From assembly GCF_011050365.1 (NCBI RefSeq), contig NZ_DRFV01000016.1, forward strand, positions 171,549 to 235,548: a DNA stretch of 64,000 nt, written 5' to 3'. The DNA comes from Pseudohongiella sp. (GTDB lineage Bacteria > Pseudomonadota > Gammaproteobacteria > Pseudomonadales > Pseudohongiellaceae). How positions within the stretch are numbered: position 1 is the stretch's first letter; the number at the start of each line of letters is the position of its first letter. A program made the position numbers and the translations under genes. Under the pieces are notes generated by a model, which was given only the letters and a program-made list of their open reading frames with translations, made no database searches and was not told the origin of the DNA. Shown here one piece after another: positions 9,483 through 20,070 of the stretch.

Positions 9483-12400
9483 ATGCGACAAAAACACGCA
9501 TGGAAAATCTGTCTGGTCTGGCTGACTTGTCTGTTCTCGTCGGGTGCGGCCGCGCTGGAGCTGGACAGTTTTTCAGGCGGGTTGGTTCCGGGCAGTGAAC
9601 TGATTCTGTTTGAGGATGTGGGCGCAGAGCTTGACTTCGAACAGGCCAGGGCACAGCTGAGCGTCGCGGGTCTGCCCTGGGTGGCGCCCGGCCAGCCCAA
9701 TCTGGGTTATCGTCGCAGCGCGCTCTGGGTCCGGGTGGATCTGAATAATCGGTTTGAAGAGCCCAGAGACTGGGTCGCCTACATTGGTTTTCCCAATCTT
9801 GATCGCGTGGATTTTTACTATCAGGATAGCGACGGTGCCTGGCAAAGCCATGCCGCCGGAAGCGCCTTGCCTTTCCGCGCCCGCCACCTGATGCACCGGA
9901 GCATCAATTTCGAGTTTCAGGTGCCCCCTTCCGAAGCCATGTCCATCTATTTTCGCGTTGAAAGTACCGGATCCCTGCAGTTTCCATTGGCGCTGGCCAG
10001 CACTACGTTTTTTGCTTCCGAAGCGCAACGGACCCTGTTTACATCCGGACTGTACTACGGCCTGATGCTGATGATCGCGATTTACAGCTTAGGGGTCTGG
10101 TACACCAGCCGGGAATCGGGCTTTCTGTATTTTGCGCTAGTGGTGGTATTCGGCAGCCTTTATTCCCTGTCGACCCAGGGTCTGGCTTACCAGTATCTGT
10201 GGCCGGAAGCACCCGGGTGGGCGAATCGTTCCACCGGTGTGTTCAGTCTGATCGCCAGCGTCGCAGGTATCCTGTTTGTGCGCTCGTTCCTGAATCTTAA
10301 ATCTCTAGATCACCGCCTCGATCGCGCTGCGCGACTCTTTGCCGTACTGGCAGCCCTGGGGGTTGTGGCCAGCCTGGTGGTGGCGTCGAGTCTGGTCAAC
10401 CGAATGGCGCTGGGTTTTGTCGCTGTGTTTACATTGTTGGTCACAGTGTCCGGGCTATTGGCGAAGCGTCGATTGGTCAGGGCGGCGCGGTTCTTTGTGT
10501 CAGCGTGGACGATACTGCTGATTGGCATCCTGCTGGAATTATTGCAGCGCATGGGCGTCATTATTCCCCCGTTGCTGGCGTACAACGGTATCCAGATTGC
10601 CACACTGGCGGCAGTCACCGTGTTGGCACTGGGTTTGAGTGACCGGCTGCAGGACATGATGGAAGGCTACAAGTCCGCACAACACGATTTGTTGCGGGCA
10701 AATCAATTAAAGATTGACGCGTTGCAGCAGGCGGACAATGTAAAGGAAGAGTTTATCGCCAACGTGTCGCATGAATTACGCACACCACTGACCGGTATTA
10801 TCGGGCTGGCGGAAATCATGCTGGCTGACCGCTCGAGTGATCTGAATGCGTCGCAGCGGGAAACCCTGACATTGATGAAAGTCAGCGCCCAGCGTCTGTC
10901 CAGCCTGGTAAATGATGTCATAGATTTCTCCGCCATCAAGAGCGGGCATTTGTCGCTGAACAAACGGGATGTAGACCTGAAACAGGTTTGTGCCGTCGTC
11001 GCCCGTATGACCCGGCCGCTGGTCGGCGACAAACCGATTAAGCTGGCTGAAAGTTACCCGGCTGCCCGGATTATTGTTGAAGGTGACGAGGACAGGTTGC
11101 AACAGGTGTTGTTCAATCTGGTCGCCAATGCGGTCAAGTTTACGCCTCATGGAACTGTCACCATTGCCGTAGAGGTGCTGGAGCTGGATGTCAGAGTGTC
11201 GGTACGGGACACCGGTATCGGCATTTCAGCGGCAGAGCAGAGCAAGATATTTAAACGTTTCTATCAGATCGACTCTGATGAAGCACGCCAGGCCGGTGGC
11301 ACCGGCCTGGGGCTGTCTATTTCCCAGCGCCTGCTGGAGCTGCATGATTCCGAGATTGTACTGCGGAGCACACCTGGGGAGGGCTCGCTGTTCTATTTCG
11401 ATTTGCCGCTGAAAAAAACATTACCGGAAACCAAAAAAACCGGCAGATCCGCAACTCACGGCAGTTCTCAGGATGCTCGTGATGTCATCGCTTCCAAACC
11501 AACTGAGCTGGCCGCAGCCGTACAGGCGACCGGCATGAGTGTTGAGCGTCGCAGCAACCAGGGGCCATTAGATATCGATGCTGACGCTATCGCCGAAGGC
11601 GAGTCCGGCAGCAAGGGTGCACGAGGGCAGATGCAGGGCAAGATTCTGGTTGTTGACGATGAGTACCTGAACCTGCGCATCGTGGAGTCGCACCTTGCTG
11701 ACCAATACCAGCTCACAACTGCGCTTAGCGGGGCAGAAGCACTGGAGAAGCTCAGTAACGAAAAACCGGACCTGATCATTCTGGACCTGATGATGCCGAT
11801 CATGACCGGATACCAGTTTTGTCAGATCGTACGTAAGCGGTATGACTCGGATGACTTGCCTATTGTCATTCTGACGGCCAAGAACCGGGTTGAAGATCTC
11901 GTCAAAGGTCTCAGCCTGGGGGCAAACGACTATATTACCAAGCCGTTCAGTAAAGAGGAGTTGCGCATACGCATCGACAAGCAGTTTGAATTGCTGAATC
12001 TTACCCATGTCAAACGCGATAACCAGCGATTGAGCTGGCAGTTGCAGCGTTACGAGGAAAGTGAGAAACGCTTGCGTGAACGCGAACAGAGACTGGCGGC
12101 GCTATTGGATGTGACCGGTGACCCACTGTTGGCTATCGACGAAGCCGGTATTGTCATTTTTATCAACAATGCTGCCGAACAGCTCTTGCAGGTGAACGGG
12201 GAATCCTGCCTGCAACAGTCAGTCAATCGGGTATCTGACCAGTTGTTGCCACGCTCTCCGGCACTGGCAGATGCTGTGCATTTTCCGTTTAATGAAGACC
12301 GTATCTCCCGCCCGGGTAACACCGAGTATTTCGATTTCGAGCTGGAAACGGTGAGTGGACGCTTCTGTCTGCTAACGTTAAGCCAGGTTGACCAGGAATT

Positions 12401-12989
12401 CTATTTGTTGGTATTTGAAACCAGCGTTGCCCGGACTGTCAGTCAGGAACAGGAGTCGGAAGCGCCGGATACACTGAGCCTGCCACAGATTATCGAAGAA
12501 ATTAATCGCAACGTGGAGCGTACCCAGCTGCTGGGTGAGTACCTTTCGCAGATTAAACCTGAGGATCTGCGCAAGCATAAGGATCTGGCTGATGAGTTGG
12601 GTCATATCGATAAGTTGATTACTCACCTGTCTGGCACCCTGATACCTGATGACGATGACAACAGTGAATTGAAATACCGTGAAGCGTTAGTCAAAGTAAT
12701 GCAGGACTGTCATTATTACTGGCAGAAGGTGACCGGAGAGTCGATAATTGATCTGGCCGAAAAAAGTCGGATCTGGAGTGTCAGTATAGATAATGGGCGC
12801 TTGCGCACACGCTCGATGAACCGTTATCTGTCTCTGGACAAACTGCCTGCAAATCCGAGATGGCGTCAGGTCGCCCGCACAGCCTATTTTGTTCTGTCCA
12901 AAGTTTCTGCTGATGAAGAGGCAAGAAAATCGCTGGAAACGTCGGTAGCGAATTTGCAGGAGATCGTTGAGCAGAAGGCGCTTAATTGA
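9483..12989 (+). CDS. 7TMR-DISM hybrid sensor histidine kinase with receiver and PAS domains
   Basis: A 1168-residue membrane kinase. In order: a signal peptide (1-25), a 7TMR-DISM extracellular domain (about 30-165), seven membrane helices (about 190-395), HisKA with phospho-acceptor His430 in NVSHELRTP, an ATPase domain (N box NLVANAVKF, then DTGIGIS and GTGLGLS), a receiver domain (KILVVDDE, acceptor Asp768 in LDLMMP, KPF), a PAS domain (about 865-960) and an unassigned C-terminal block (about 1065-1168). No DNA-binding or Hpt domain is recognised, so its output is unclear. It lies between two quinoprotein genes and is divergent from the first. A GTG at 9465 is also possible; the ATG at 9483 leaves a better signal peptide. 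Confidence 0.9.
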   Translation: MRQKHAWKICLVWLTCLFSSGAAALELDSFSGGLVPGSELILFEDVGAELDFEQARAQLSVAGLPWVAPGQPNLGYRRSALWVRVDLNNRFEEPRDWVAYIGFPNLDRVDFYYQDSDGAWQSHAAGSALPFRARHLMHRSINFEFQVPPSEAMSIYFRVESTGSLQFPLALASTTFFASEAQRTLFTSGLYYGLMLMIAIYSLGVWYTSRESGFLYFALVVVFGSLYSLSTQGLAYQYLWPEAPGWANRSTGVFSLIASVAGILFVRSFLNLKSLDHRLDRAARLFAVLAALGVVASLVVASSLVNRMALGFVAVFTLLVTVSGLLAKRRLVRAARFFVSAWTILLIGILLELLQRMGVIIPPLLAYNGIQIATLAAVTVLALGLSDRLQDMMEGYKSAQHDLLRANQLKIDALQQADNVKEEFIANVSHELRTPLTGIIGLAEIMLADRSSDLNASQRETLTLMKVSAQRLSSLVNDVIDFSAIKSGHLSLNKRDVDLKQVCAVVARMTRPLVGDKPIKLAESYPAARIIVEGDEDRLQQVLFNLVANAVKFTPHGTVTIAVEVLELDVRVSVRDTGIGISAAEQSKIFKRFYQIDSDEARQAGGTGLGLSISQRLLELHDSEIVLRSTPGEGSLFYFDLPLKKTLPETKKTGRSATHGSSQDARDVIASKPTELAAAVQATGMSVERRSNQGPLDIDADAIAEGESGSKGARGQMQGKILVVDDEYLNLRIVESHLADQYQLTTALSGAEALEKLSNEKPDLIILDLMMPIMTGYQFCQIVRKRYDSDDLPIVILTAKNRVEDLVKGLSLGANDYITKPFSKEELRIRIDKQFELLNLTHVKRDNQRLSWQLQRYEESEKRLREREQRLAALLDVTGDPLLAIDEAGIVIFINNAAEQLLQVNGESCLQQSVNRVSDQLLPRSPALADAVHFPFNEDRISRPGNTEYFDFELETVSGRFCLLTLSQVDQEFYLLVFETSVARTVSQEQESEAPDTLSLPQIIEEINRNVERTQLLGEYLSQIKPEDLRKHKDLADELGHIDKLITHLSGTLIPDDDDNSELKYREALVKVMQDCHYYWQKVTGESIIDLAEKSRIWSVSIDNGRLRTRSMNRYLSLDKLPANPRWRQVARTAYFVLSKVSADEEARKSLETSVANLQEIVEQKALN

Positions 12990-13029
12990 TGGTAAGTCTG
13001 GCGTCGCTGAAAACTGTCCAGAGGCCAGC

Positions 13030-15291
13030 ATGAATCTATTCGTCCGCAAAATCATCCGTGTTTCGTTGATGCCCTGGGTATTGATATCCGTCCCCGCGCT
13101 TTCACAGTACGGTGCCCCCGACGGCGAATGGCATACATGGGGCGGCGATCACGGTTTCACCCGTTATTCCGCGCTGGAGCAGATTAATACTACCAATGCC
13201 GCAGATCTTCAGGTCGCCTGGCGCTGGCGCGCACTACCGCTGGGAGACCGCCCCGACCGCAACCTGAAAGCAACGCCACTGATGATTGATGGCGTTCTGT
13301 ATATGCCGTCTGGCGCGCATCAGGTTGTGGCGCTTGATGCCGCTACCGGCCAGGAAATCTGGCGCTACACGCCGACACCGGCCAGCGTTGCCGACCGCGG
13401 CCTGGGACTGGGCAGCCGCTCTCTGGCGTACTGGCGCGGAGATGATGAAGCCAGAATATTTCACAATACACTTGATGGCCGGCTGCTGGCTATAGACGCG
13501 CATACCGGACTGGCAGACCCGGCTTTCGGCGACAAGGGCACTGTCATGTTACGCGAAGGGTTGTATCCTGATGGTTCCGACGCAGAATCCGTTGGTTCTT
13601 CATCGCCACCCGCCGTGGTTGGCGATGTGGTCGTCGCTCAGGTCGTGGGTAGCATTACCGCAGCAAATCGGGAAGCTACGCCAGGCCACATCCGTGGCTA
13701 CGATGTTCGTACTGGTGAGCTGGTGTGGCGTTTCAATACCATAGCGCAGCCCGGCGAGCCAGGCCACGAAAGCTGGCAGGGTGAGTCCTGGCGCTATACC
13801 GGAAATACCGGCGTCTGGTCCATGATGAGTGTGGACACCGATACCGGCTACATCTACCTGCCGGTTGAGGCTGGCTCCAATGATTTTTACGGCGGCCAGC
13901 GTCATGGTGACAATCTGTTTTCCCAGAGTCTGGTGTGTCTGGACGGGCGCACAGGCGAGCTGATATGGCATTATCAGCTTACACATCATGGTCTGTGGGA
14001 TTATGATCCGCCCTCAGCACCGATACTGGGCGATATTGTGGTGGACGGCAAGCGCGTAAAAACCGTGACCCAGTTAACCAAGCAAGGCATGTCGTTTGTG
14101 TTCGACCGGCTCACCGGGGAACCGGTGTGGCCGATTGAGGAGCGCGCAGTACCGCCCAGTGAGGTGCCTGGTGAAAGGGCCTCACCCACTCAGCCGTTTC
14201 CGACGCTGCCGGAACCCTATCTCCGTCAGGGCTATCACGAAGATGAGCTGATCGAATTTACACCCGCACTACGCAGGGAAGCGCTGGAGATTGCTTCCCG
14301 CTACGTACGCGGCCCTATCTACACACCGCCGACACCGTTGCGCGAAGGTGGCACCCAGGGCACCTGGGTCAATCCCGGATATCAGGGCGGCTCCAACTGG
14401 AATGGTGCAGCATTTGATCCTGGCACCGGTACCATGTTTGTGCCGTTACGCAAGGCGCCGATGGCGGCAGCACTGCTGACACCTGACCCCTCGCTAACGA
14501 ATTGGCAATATCTGCGTGCGCCGTCGGTGTTTATTCAGGGGCCACGGGGCCTGCCGGTCATGCGCCCGCCCTGGAGCCTGATCACCGCCACAGACATGAA
14601 TCGGGGTCGACATACCTGGTCGCGCAGCATCGGCCCGGCGTCAGATTACATCCGGCAGCACCCCGATTTGCAGGGGCTGGATCTGGATTTCGACAATATG
14701 GGCCACCCCATGATCCGGCCATCGCCGCTGGTGACGTCGACATTGCTGTTTCTGGCTGAGGCCGGACATCTCAGCGGTGACCCGGGCGGACCCATGTTTC
14801 GCGCTTACGACAAGGTTACAGGCGCGGTAGTGGCGGAAATCGAACTGCCGGCGAAGGCCTCGGGTGCACCAATGACCTATTTTCACCAAGGCTATCAATA
14901 TATCGTGATTGCGGTGGCAACTGCCGATCATCCCGCTGAACTTGTGGCGCTGGCGTTGCCAGGTGCGGTCACGGAGTACGCCGGCGACATTGCTGCCACT
15001 ACTGGCACGCCAAGCCCGGCGCCGGAAATCACCTTGTCAGATGAAGAAAGTGTGGCGGCTGCACAGCAGTTCGCAAGACTGTGTGCAACCTGCCACGGTG
15101 ACCGCGGTCAGGGAGTCAGTGGTGGTTCTGCTCCGGCACTGGTGAATCTGTCTGATCCCGGGCCGGTAAACAATATCATTGCGCGAGGCGGTGTGGAGAT
15201 GCCGGCGTTTGCTCTGCAGCTTGATGCCGTCGACATTGAGGTGTTGAGTCGATACGTGTCCATGCTGTCAGTCAGTGGTAGCGTGCGCTAA
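13030..15291 (+). CDS. PQQ-dependent dehydrogenase with C-terminal cytochrome c domain
   Basis: A 753-residue periplasmic quinohaemoprotein of the glucose/quinate dehydrogenase-like branch. A signal peptide ends near PALS. The propeller follows (TWGGDHGFTRYSALEQIN, many DxxTGE blade motifs). The catalytic-type motif WDYD is intact in HHGLWDYDPPSAP. A cytochrome c domain closes the protein (CATCH, Cys685, Cys688, His689; methionine in GGVEMPAFA). The ATG at 13030 has AGAGG five bases upstream; an upstream in-frame start at 12967 would overlap the kinase gene. It starts 40 bp after the kinase gene and may share its transcript. Domain order is opposite to that of the quinoprotein at 7235-9379. 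Confidence 0.88.
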   Translation: MNLFVRKIIRVSLMPWVLISVPALSQYGAPDGEWHTWGGDHGFTRYSALEQINTTNAADLQVAWRWRALPLGDRPDRNLKATPLMIDGVLYMPSGAHQVVALDAATGQEIWRYTPTPASVADRGLGLGSRSLAYWRGDDEARIFHNTLDGRLLAIDAHTGLADPAFGDKGTVMLREGLYPDGSDAESVGSSSPPAVVGDVVVAQVVGSITAANREATPGHIRGYDVRTGELVWRFNTIAQPGEPGHESWQGESWRYTGNTGVWSMMSVDTDTGYIYLPVEAGSNDFYGGQRHGDNLFSQSLVCLDGRTGELIWHYQLTHHGLWDYDPPSAPILGDIVVDGKRVKTVTQLTKQGMSFVFDRLTGEPVWPIEERAVPPSEVPGERASPTQPFPTLPEPYLRQGYHEDELIEFTPALRREALEIASRYVRGPIYTPPTPLREGGTQGTWVNPGYQGGSNWNGAAFDPGTGTMFVPLRKAPMAAALLTPDPSLTNWQYLRAPSVFIQGPRGLPVMRPPWSLITATDMNRGRHTWSRSIGPASDYIRQHPDLQGLDLDFDNMGHPMIRPSPLVTSTLLFLAEAGHLSGDPGGPMFRAYDKVTGAVVAEIELPAKASGAPMTYFHQGYQYIVIAVATADHPAELVALALPGAVTEYAGDIAATTGTPSPAPEITLSDEESVAAAQQFARLCATCHGDRGQGVSGGSAPALVNLSDPGPVNNIIARGGVEMPAFALQLDAVDIEVLSRYVSMLSVSGSVR

Positions 15292-15321
15292 CGATAATTA
15301 CCTCCGAAACAGGATAACAGT

Positions 15322-16665
15322 ATGACTCAGCATGAAGCCTTTGAATTTCAGCCAATCCTGACCGGGAGAACGATCACTCTGCGTCCACTTCGCGACAGTG
15401 ACCTGGAGTCGCTGTATGCCGCAGCCAGTGATCCGTTGATCTGGGAACTCCACCCCGACCCGGAGCGCTACCAGCGTGAAGCGTTTGAATCGCGGTACTT
15501 CAGTGGCGCTCTGGACTCCGGTAGTGCACTGGTGGCGATCGACAACGCAAACGGTGACATTGTCGGTTGTTCGCGTTACTACGAGTGGGACCCGGTGGCA
15601 GAAGAGGTCGCCATCGGCTTCACTTTCCTGGCGCGAAGCCGATGGGGTGGGGCAACCAATCGCGAAATGAAAACATTGATGCTGGATCATGCCTTCAAGT
15701 GGGCCAGGCGGGTCTGGTTCCATATCGGCAGCGACAACCGGCGGTCGCGTCGTGGCACCGAGAAAGTGGGGGCGAGGTTCTCGCACGAAACTCAGAAAGA
15801 AATTAACGGTCAGGTGCAGGATTACGCGTATTATTTTATCGACAGGCCGCCGGTAGCGCCCAGTGAGGTGTTGGCTTTCAGTGAAAAAATAGCGCGCGAA
15901 GCCGGTGCCCTGATGCTGGCGGAGCTGCGGCGCGGTGATGGCCCGGCAGAGCATTTTAAACATGCGGGCCAGGAGCTGGTGACCGAGGCGGACATCAAGG
16001 CTGACAATCTGATCTGTGATGCTATTCGTGCACGCTTTCCCGGGCATCAGATTCTGGCCGAGGAGTCGGCACCTGACCTGTCTCAGCTGAGTCAGTCAAC
16101 AGGCCCTTTGTGGGTGATCGATCCGATTGATGGCACGGTCAACTATGCCCATGGCCATCAGCACTCGGCGGTATCGATTGCCTGGCTGGTCGATGGCGTG
16201 TTGCAGACCGGTGTCGTCTATAACCCCTATAACGATGAAATGTTCTCCGCCGCCAAAGGGCAAGGCGCTAACCTGAACGGGCGGCCGATTCATGTGGCAC
16301 AGAAGACGGACCTGCGTCGGGCGCTGTTCGCCACCGGATTCCCCTATATAAAAAGTGATATGGCACGTTTGGTCCGGCGTCTGGATGTGATGCTGACGCA
16401 TTGCGCTGACCTGCGGCGCATGGGCTCTGCCGCCCTGGATATTTGCTGGGTAGCCGCCGGGCGTCTGGATGTGTATTACGAGAACCTGAGTGTCTGGGAT
16501 TTTGCTGCAGCGCAACTGATCGCCATTGAAGCGGGTGCGCGCTACGGGCATTTCCTGCCGGTACCTGAGGGCGTTAGCCCGGTGTTCCACAACAAGAATA
16601 TACTGGTCAGCAATGACACTTTGTATACCAAGGTCAAAGATGTATTGCTACAAGCCGAAGAATGA
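15322..16665 (+). CDS. GNAT acetyltransferase-inositol monophosphatase fusion protein
   Basis: A 447-residue two-domain protein. Residues 1 to about 175 look like a RimJ/RimL-type GNAT N-acetyltransferase (ITLRPLRDSDLESLY, RSRWGGATNREMK, a VWFHIGSDNRRS segment). Residues about 190-445 are an inositol monophosphatase-type phosphatase with the metal motifs ILAEES, WVIDPIDGTVNYAHG and WDFAAAQLIA, so the phosphatase half should be active. It may act on inositol phosphate, a nucleotide such as PAP, or another sugar phosphate. The frame is continuous with no internal stop. It begins 30 bp after the quinoprotein and is convergent with the RND gene, 14 bp apart. Confidence 0.85.
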   Translation: MTQHEAFEFQPILTGRTITLRPLRDSDLESLYAAASDPLIWELHPDPERYQREAFESRYFSGALDSGSALVAIDNANGDIVGCSRYYEWDPVAEEVAIGFTFLARSRWGGATNREMKTLMLDHAFKWARRVWFHIGSDNRRSRRGTEKVGARFSHETQKEINGQVQDYAYYFIDRPPVAPSEVLAFSEKIAREAGALMLAELRRGDGPAEHFKHAGQELVTEADIKADNLICDAIRARFPGHQILAEESAPDLSQLSQSTGPLWVIDPIDGTVNYAHGHQHSAVSIAWLVDGVLQTGVVYNPYNDEMFSAAKGQGANLNGRPIHVAQKTDLRRALFATGFPYIKSDMARLVRRLDVMLTHCADLRRMGSAALDICWVAAGRLDVYYENLSVWDFAAAQLIAIEAGARYGHFLPVPEGVSPVFHNKNILVSNDTLYTKVKDVLLQAEE

Positions 16666-16679
16666 AAGCGTGCTGCCTG

Positions 16680-19016
16680 TCAATTGACGGGTGTGCGCCG
16701 TTGGCGGGACTGAAATTGCTCGCGTGCTTTTTCCAGACGGGACAGCAATACCGGTAGAAATGTCAGATCCAGAATCAGCGCGAGTACTACAATCGGCACC
16801 AGTAAGCGTGCGGCCTGTTGAAAATAAAGTGTGCTCGCCAGCAGCAAAATCAGTGCGCCCAGAGTCAACACGGCCGTAGTAATGGTCAGTGCCGGCCCGG
16901 CTTTTGTGATCGCTGCCTGAATGGCATGCTCCACGTCCAGGCCTTGCTGGCGCTGGCGTTGATACGTGCTCAGAATATGTACGGTATCATCGACCACCAG
17001 GCCGATGCTGATGCTGAACAGCATCATGACAAAGGGATCCACGGTGCCTACCAGAAGCCCCCAGGCACCAAATACCAGCGTCGCAGGTAGCAAATTGGGT
17101 ATCACGCTGACCAGCCCGAAATACAGACTGCGCAGACCAATGCTCAGTGCAATGGTAATCATTAGCAGGCTGATCAGGTAACTCTGGATCAATTCGACTG
17201 TGACCGTTTTGTCCATACGCGCGAACAGCAGTGTATTGCTGCCATGCAGGAGTCGCATGTTCTGATCTGCAAACGTGTTCCGAAAATAGTCTCCGATGGC
17301 CAGGTCAAGGTCTATGAGGCCCTGGTTCGTTAGCGGTGTTGTGGTAATGAAAAACCGGATGGTCGAAAAATCCGCGTTTATGAAGTTGGACAGCGCGTAA
17401 CTGTCCCGTTGCACAGAGACATAGTTCATCAAATGCTGCTCCACCATATCGACGGAATCGGGCAGGCGGTAATTGTCCACTCCATCGCCTGCCTGTGATC
17501 CTTCGAGCGTATCGTTGATGGTTTTTACCACTTCAACAAGACTGGCCACCTCAAGTACGTCTTCACGCTGGCGTAGCCAGCCGGAGAATTCGTCAACCCG
17601 CTGCAGGAATTCGGGCTCAATCGCGCCATCGGGTCGCACGCCTGAAGGGGTGGTGGCAACGATGCCATAGTTCATGCCCGTGCCGCGCTGCATGCGCTCA
17701 TTGAGCAGGGCGTAATAGGCATGCAGGGGAGAGTCCTGATCGATGAAGTCCAGGCGATTAAAATCCGGTTTGTTCAGTGGTAGCAGTGCTGCGGCGATGA
17801 CTCCGGCCACGATGACACCGGTAAATATCAGACGGTCGTATCTCGCCACCAGGCGTTGGCTGAAGCGCAGAAAAGCGCCGGCCAGCCTGACTTCACCAGC
17901 GGGGCCGCCGACTGCCATAACCAGTGCCGGAAAACACAGGAAGCTTAGCAGCCACGCAAACATGACGCCCAGGGCGACGATGGTGCCGAACTGGCTGATG
18001 GCAGGTGCTGACGCATAGTTGAGACTGGCGAAACCAATGGCGGTGGTCAGGGCTGCCAGTGACACCGGGCGCAAGTTGAACGCCAGGCTGTGACGCATGG
18101 CCATGGCCGCCGATGCCGCGCCGGTCAGTTGCTGGCGATAGACTGACAGAATATGTGCGGTGTTGGCGACCGCTATGATAACAACGACCAGAGGTGCCAT
18201 GACCGAAACGCTGTTCAGTGCAATGTCGGCCCAGGCCAGGGTGCCGATAGTGCAGGTGATTGTCAGTAGCGTGATCAGCAGGATACAGGCGCCATGGCGA
18301 ACGGATTGGAAGCAGTAACAGATGAACAGTACGCACAGCAGTATCACCAGGGGCAACAAGCGTGTCAGGTCCCGGATCATGGCGTCGCGGGTAGAGGTTT
18401 CAAACAGTGCCTCGGCGCCGGGCGCAAAGGTTATATCCGGGTGCGCGGCACGCAGGTCACCCAGCACGGCGTCGATGCCATCGGCGATTTCGCGATTCTG
18501 TGCGGAGTTGCTTGTGCTCAGCGTAAGCTGGGCGGAGAACAGTGCGAGGTCGGCATTGGGTGATACCAGGATGCCGTTTATGAACTGGTCGGCCATGGCT
18601 TTGTCGCGTGCTGCCGCCATGGCGTCCGCGCTGACCTCATGGAAGTTGCGAAAGCGTCCCGGGAACAGACCGATTTCGCCAAACGGGGAGTCGTACGCCA
18701 CCACTGAGCTGGCCCGGCCGGTATAAGGTATGCGCCGATACTCACGGTGCAGTGCACCCAGTGCTTCAAGTATGGGGGCAGAAAAAACATCAGTAGTCCC
18801 CGATGCTGCAATGACCGCAATGCTGATGTCCTGCCGGCCGGGAAACTCGGCGGCCAACTGGTCGCGTTCGCTGACGTAGGGATCGTTATCGCCCAGCAAC
18901 ACAGACACCCGGGTGTCAAAACTGATGGCAGGTATGGCAATGGCCAGTACCGTTGCCATGATCAGGCTAATAACCAGCCAGAGCGCACGATAGTTGATCA
19001 GAATTCGAGGTATCAC
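16680..19016 (-). CDS. RND superfamily (MMPL-type) exporter
   Basis: A 778-residue inner-membrane protein with the RND layout: one membrane helix, a large periplasmic loop, a membrane bundle, then the same again. The fourth-helix motif appears as VVDDTVHILS near the C-terminus, the form seen in MMPL/HpnN-like exporters rather than in multidrug AcrB. Such proteins move lipids, hopanoids or other hydrophobic compounds outward. No membrane fusion or outer membrane partner lies next to it. It starts with GTG in a four-base overlap with the stop codon of the LysR gene, so the two genes are probably translationally coupled. Confidence 0.85.
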   Translation of the reverse strand: MIPRILINYRALWLVISLIMATVLAIAIPAISFDTRVSVLLGDNDPYVSERDQLAAEFPGRQDISIAVIAASGTTDVFSAPILEALGALHREYRRIPYTGRASSVVAYDSPFGEIGLFPGRFRNFHEVSADAMAAARDKAMADQFINGILVSPNADLALFSAQLTLSTSNSAQNREIADGIDAVLGDLRAAHPDITFAPGAEALFETSTRDAMIRDLTRLLPLVILLCVLFICYCFQSVRHGACILLITLLTITCTIGTLAWADIALNSVSVMAPLVVVIIAVANTAHILSVYRQQLTGAASAAMAMRHSLAFNLRPVSLAALTTAIGFASLNYASAPAISQFGTIVALGVMFAWLLSFLCFPALVMAVGGPAGEVRLAGAFLRFSQRLVARYDRLIFTGVIVAGVIAAALLPLNKPDFNRLDFIDQDSPLHAYYALLNERMQRGTGMNYGIVATTPSGVRPDGAIEPEFLQRVDEFSGWLRQREDVLEVASLVEVVKTINDTLEGSQAGDGVDNYRLPDSVDMVEQHLMNYVSVQRDSYALSNFINADFSTIRFFITTTPLTNQGLIDLDLAIGDYFRNTFADQNMRLLHGSNTLLFARMDKTVTVELIQSYLISLLMITIALSIGLRSLYFGLVSVIPNLLPATLVFGAWGLLVGTVDPFVMMLFSISIGLVVDDTVHILSTYQRQRQQGLDVEHAIQAAITKAGPALTITTAVLTLGALILLLASTLYFQQAARLLVPIVVLALILDLTFLPVLLSRLEKAREQFQSRQRRTPVN

Positions 19017-19927
19017 TGATCAGGCCCGTAAGTTCCAAAGGTGCCTGCATTGTCTTCCTGGCACAGGGCGATCCAGTTGCGGATACCGGTGCTGCGGAAT
19101 TTCTGTTTATGCAGGATAAAGTAGAAGCGTCGCATCCAGTCACGTTGTGGCGCATACAGAGGCAGCAGACTGCCGCGGCGGAAAGCTTCCTGCAAGGTGA
19201 TACGTGACAGGCAGCCAATGCCCAGACCTGCTTCAACGGTGCGTTTGATGGCCTCGGTGTGTTGCAGCTCCAGGCGCAAATTGAGCTTGGGCATCAGGCC
19301 ATACATGGCGTGCTCAAAGGCCTGCCGGGTACCTGAGCCGGCCTCCCGGATAATCCAGTCCGCACTCACCAGGTCATCATCGCTGAGCGTCGGTCGTCCG
19401 GCCAGTGGGTGATCCGGAGCGCAAAACAGACTGAGTTCGTCGTCGCGCCAGGGAATGACCTCCAGCGTGGCATCCTGCAGTTCCCCTTCAACCAGACCGA
19501 TATCGAGCTCGAAATTACGCACCCGCTGGGTGATCAGTGACGTGTTTTCTACTGTCAGATCAACGCGTGAGCCGGGATAGCGGTTCATGAAATCGGCCAT
19601 GATCGGCACCGCCAGATAGTTGCCAATGGTCAGGGTTGCGCCCACCTTGATGTGGCCGACCTCACCCTGCCGTGCCAGCAGTTGTTCAAATTCGGTGGCC
19701 TGGTTCAGCAGCGCGACCGCATGGGGGCGCAAACTCTTACCAAAATCATTGAGCTGCAGACGTTTGCCGACGCGGTCGAACAGCTGCATGTCGAAGCGCT
19801 GTTCCAGCTCCTTCAGGGCCGCACTGGCAGCGGACTGGGACATGGACAGGCTGTCTGCGGCGTGCGAGACGTTCTCATGCCAGGCAGTTGCCAGGAAAAC
19901 TTCGATCTGCCGCAGTGTATAATGCAT
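19013..19927 (-). CDS. finR: LysR-family regulator, FinR/YeiE-like
   Basis: A 304-residue LysR-type regulator with HTH segment SHAADSLSMSQSAASAALKEL and an effector domain of the CysB/YeiE type (VGATLTIGNYLAVPI). It is divergent from the ferredoxin-NADP reductase gene. In Pseudomonas, the LysR protein FinR occupies this position and activates fpr under superoxide or sulfite stress. The name rests on that shared arrangement and on sequence type, not on a computed match. GAGG lies seven bases before the ATG. The downstream RND gene overlaps its end, so it may share the finR transcript. Confidence 0.8.
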   Translation of the reverse strand: MHYTLRQIEVFLATAWHENVSHAADSLSMSQSAASAALKELEQRFDMQLFDRVGKRLQLNDFGKSLRPHAVALLNQATEFEQLLARQGEVGHIKVGATLTIGNYLAVPIMADFMNRYPGSRVDLTVENTSLITQRVRNFELDIGLVEGELQDATLEVIPWRDDELSLFCAPDHPLAGRPTLSDDDLVSADWIIREAGSGTRQAFEHAMYGLMPKLNLRLELQHTEAIKRTVEAGLGIGCLSRITLQEAFRRGSLLPLYAPQRDWMRRFYFILHKQKFRSTGIRNWIALCQEDNAGTFGTYGPDQ

Positions 19928-20070
19928 GTCAGCGCCTCGCGGTGTGTTATCGTTATTTTCGATTAACCTTATAGTATTAAATCATTTTACTGGTATAGCG
20001 GCACGGTTTACCATGCATGCATCAAAATTTTTCATCTCAATTTTTATTCGACGTTTTACGGGATTTTGAA

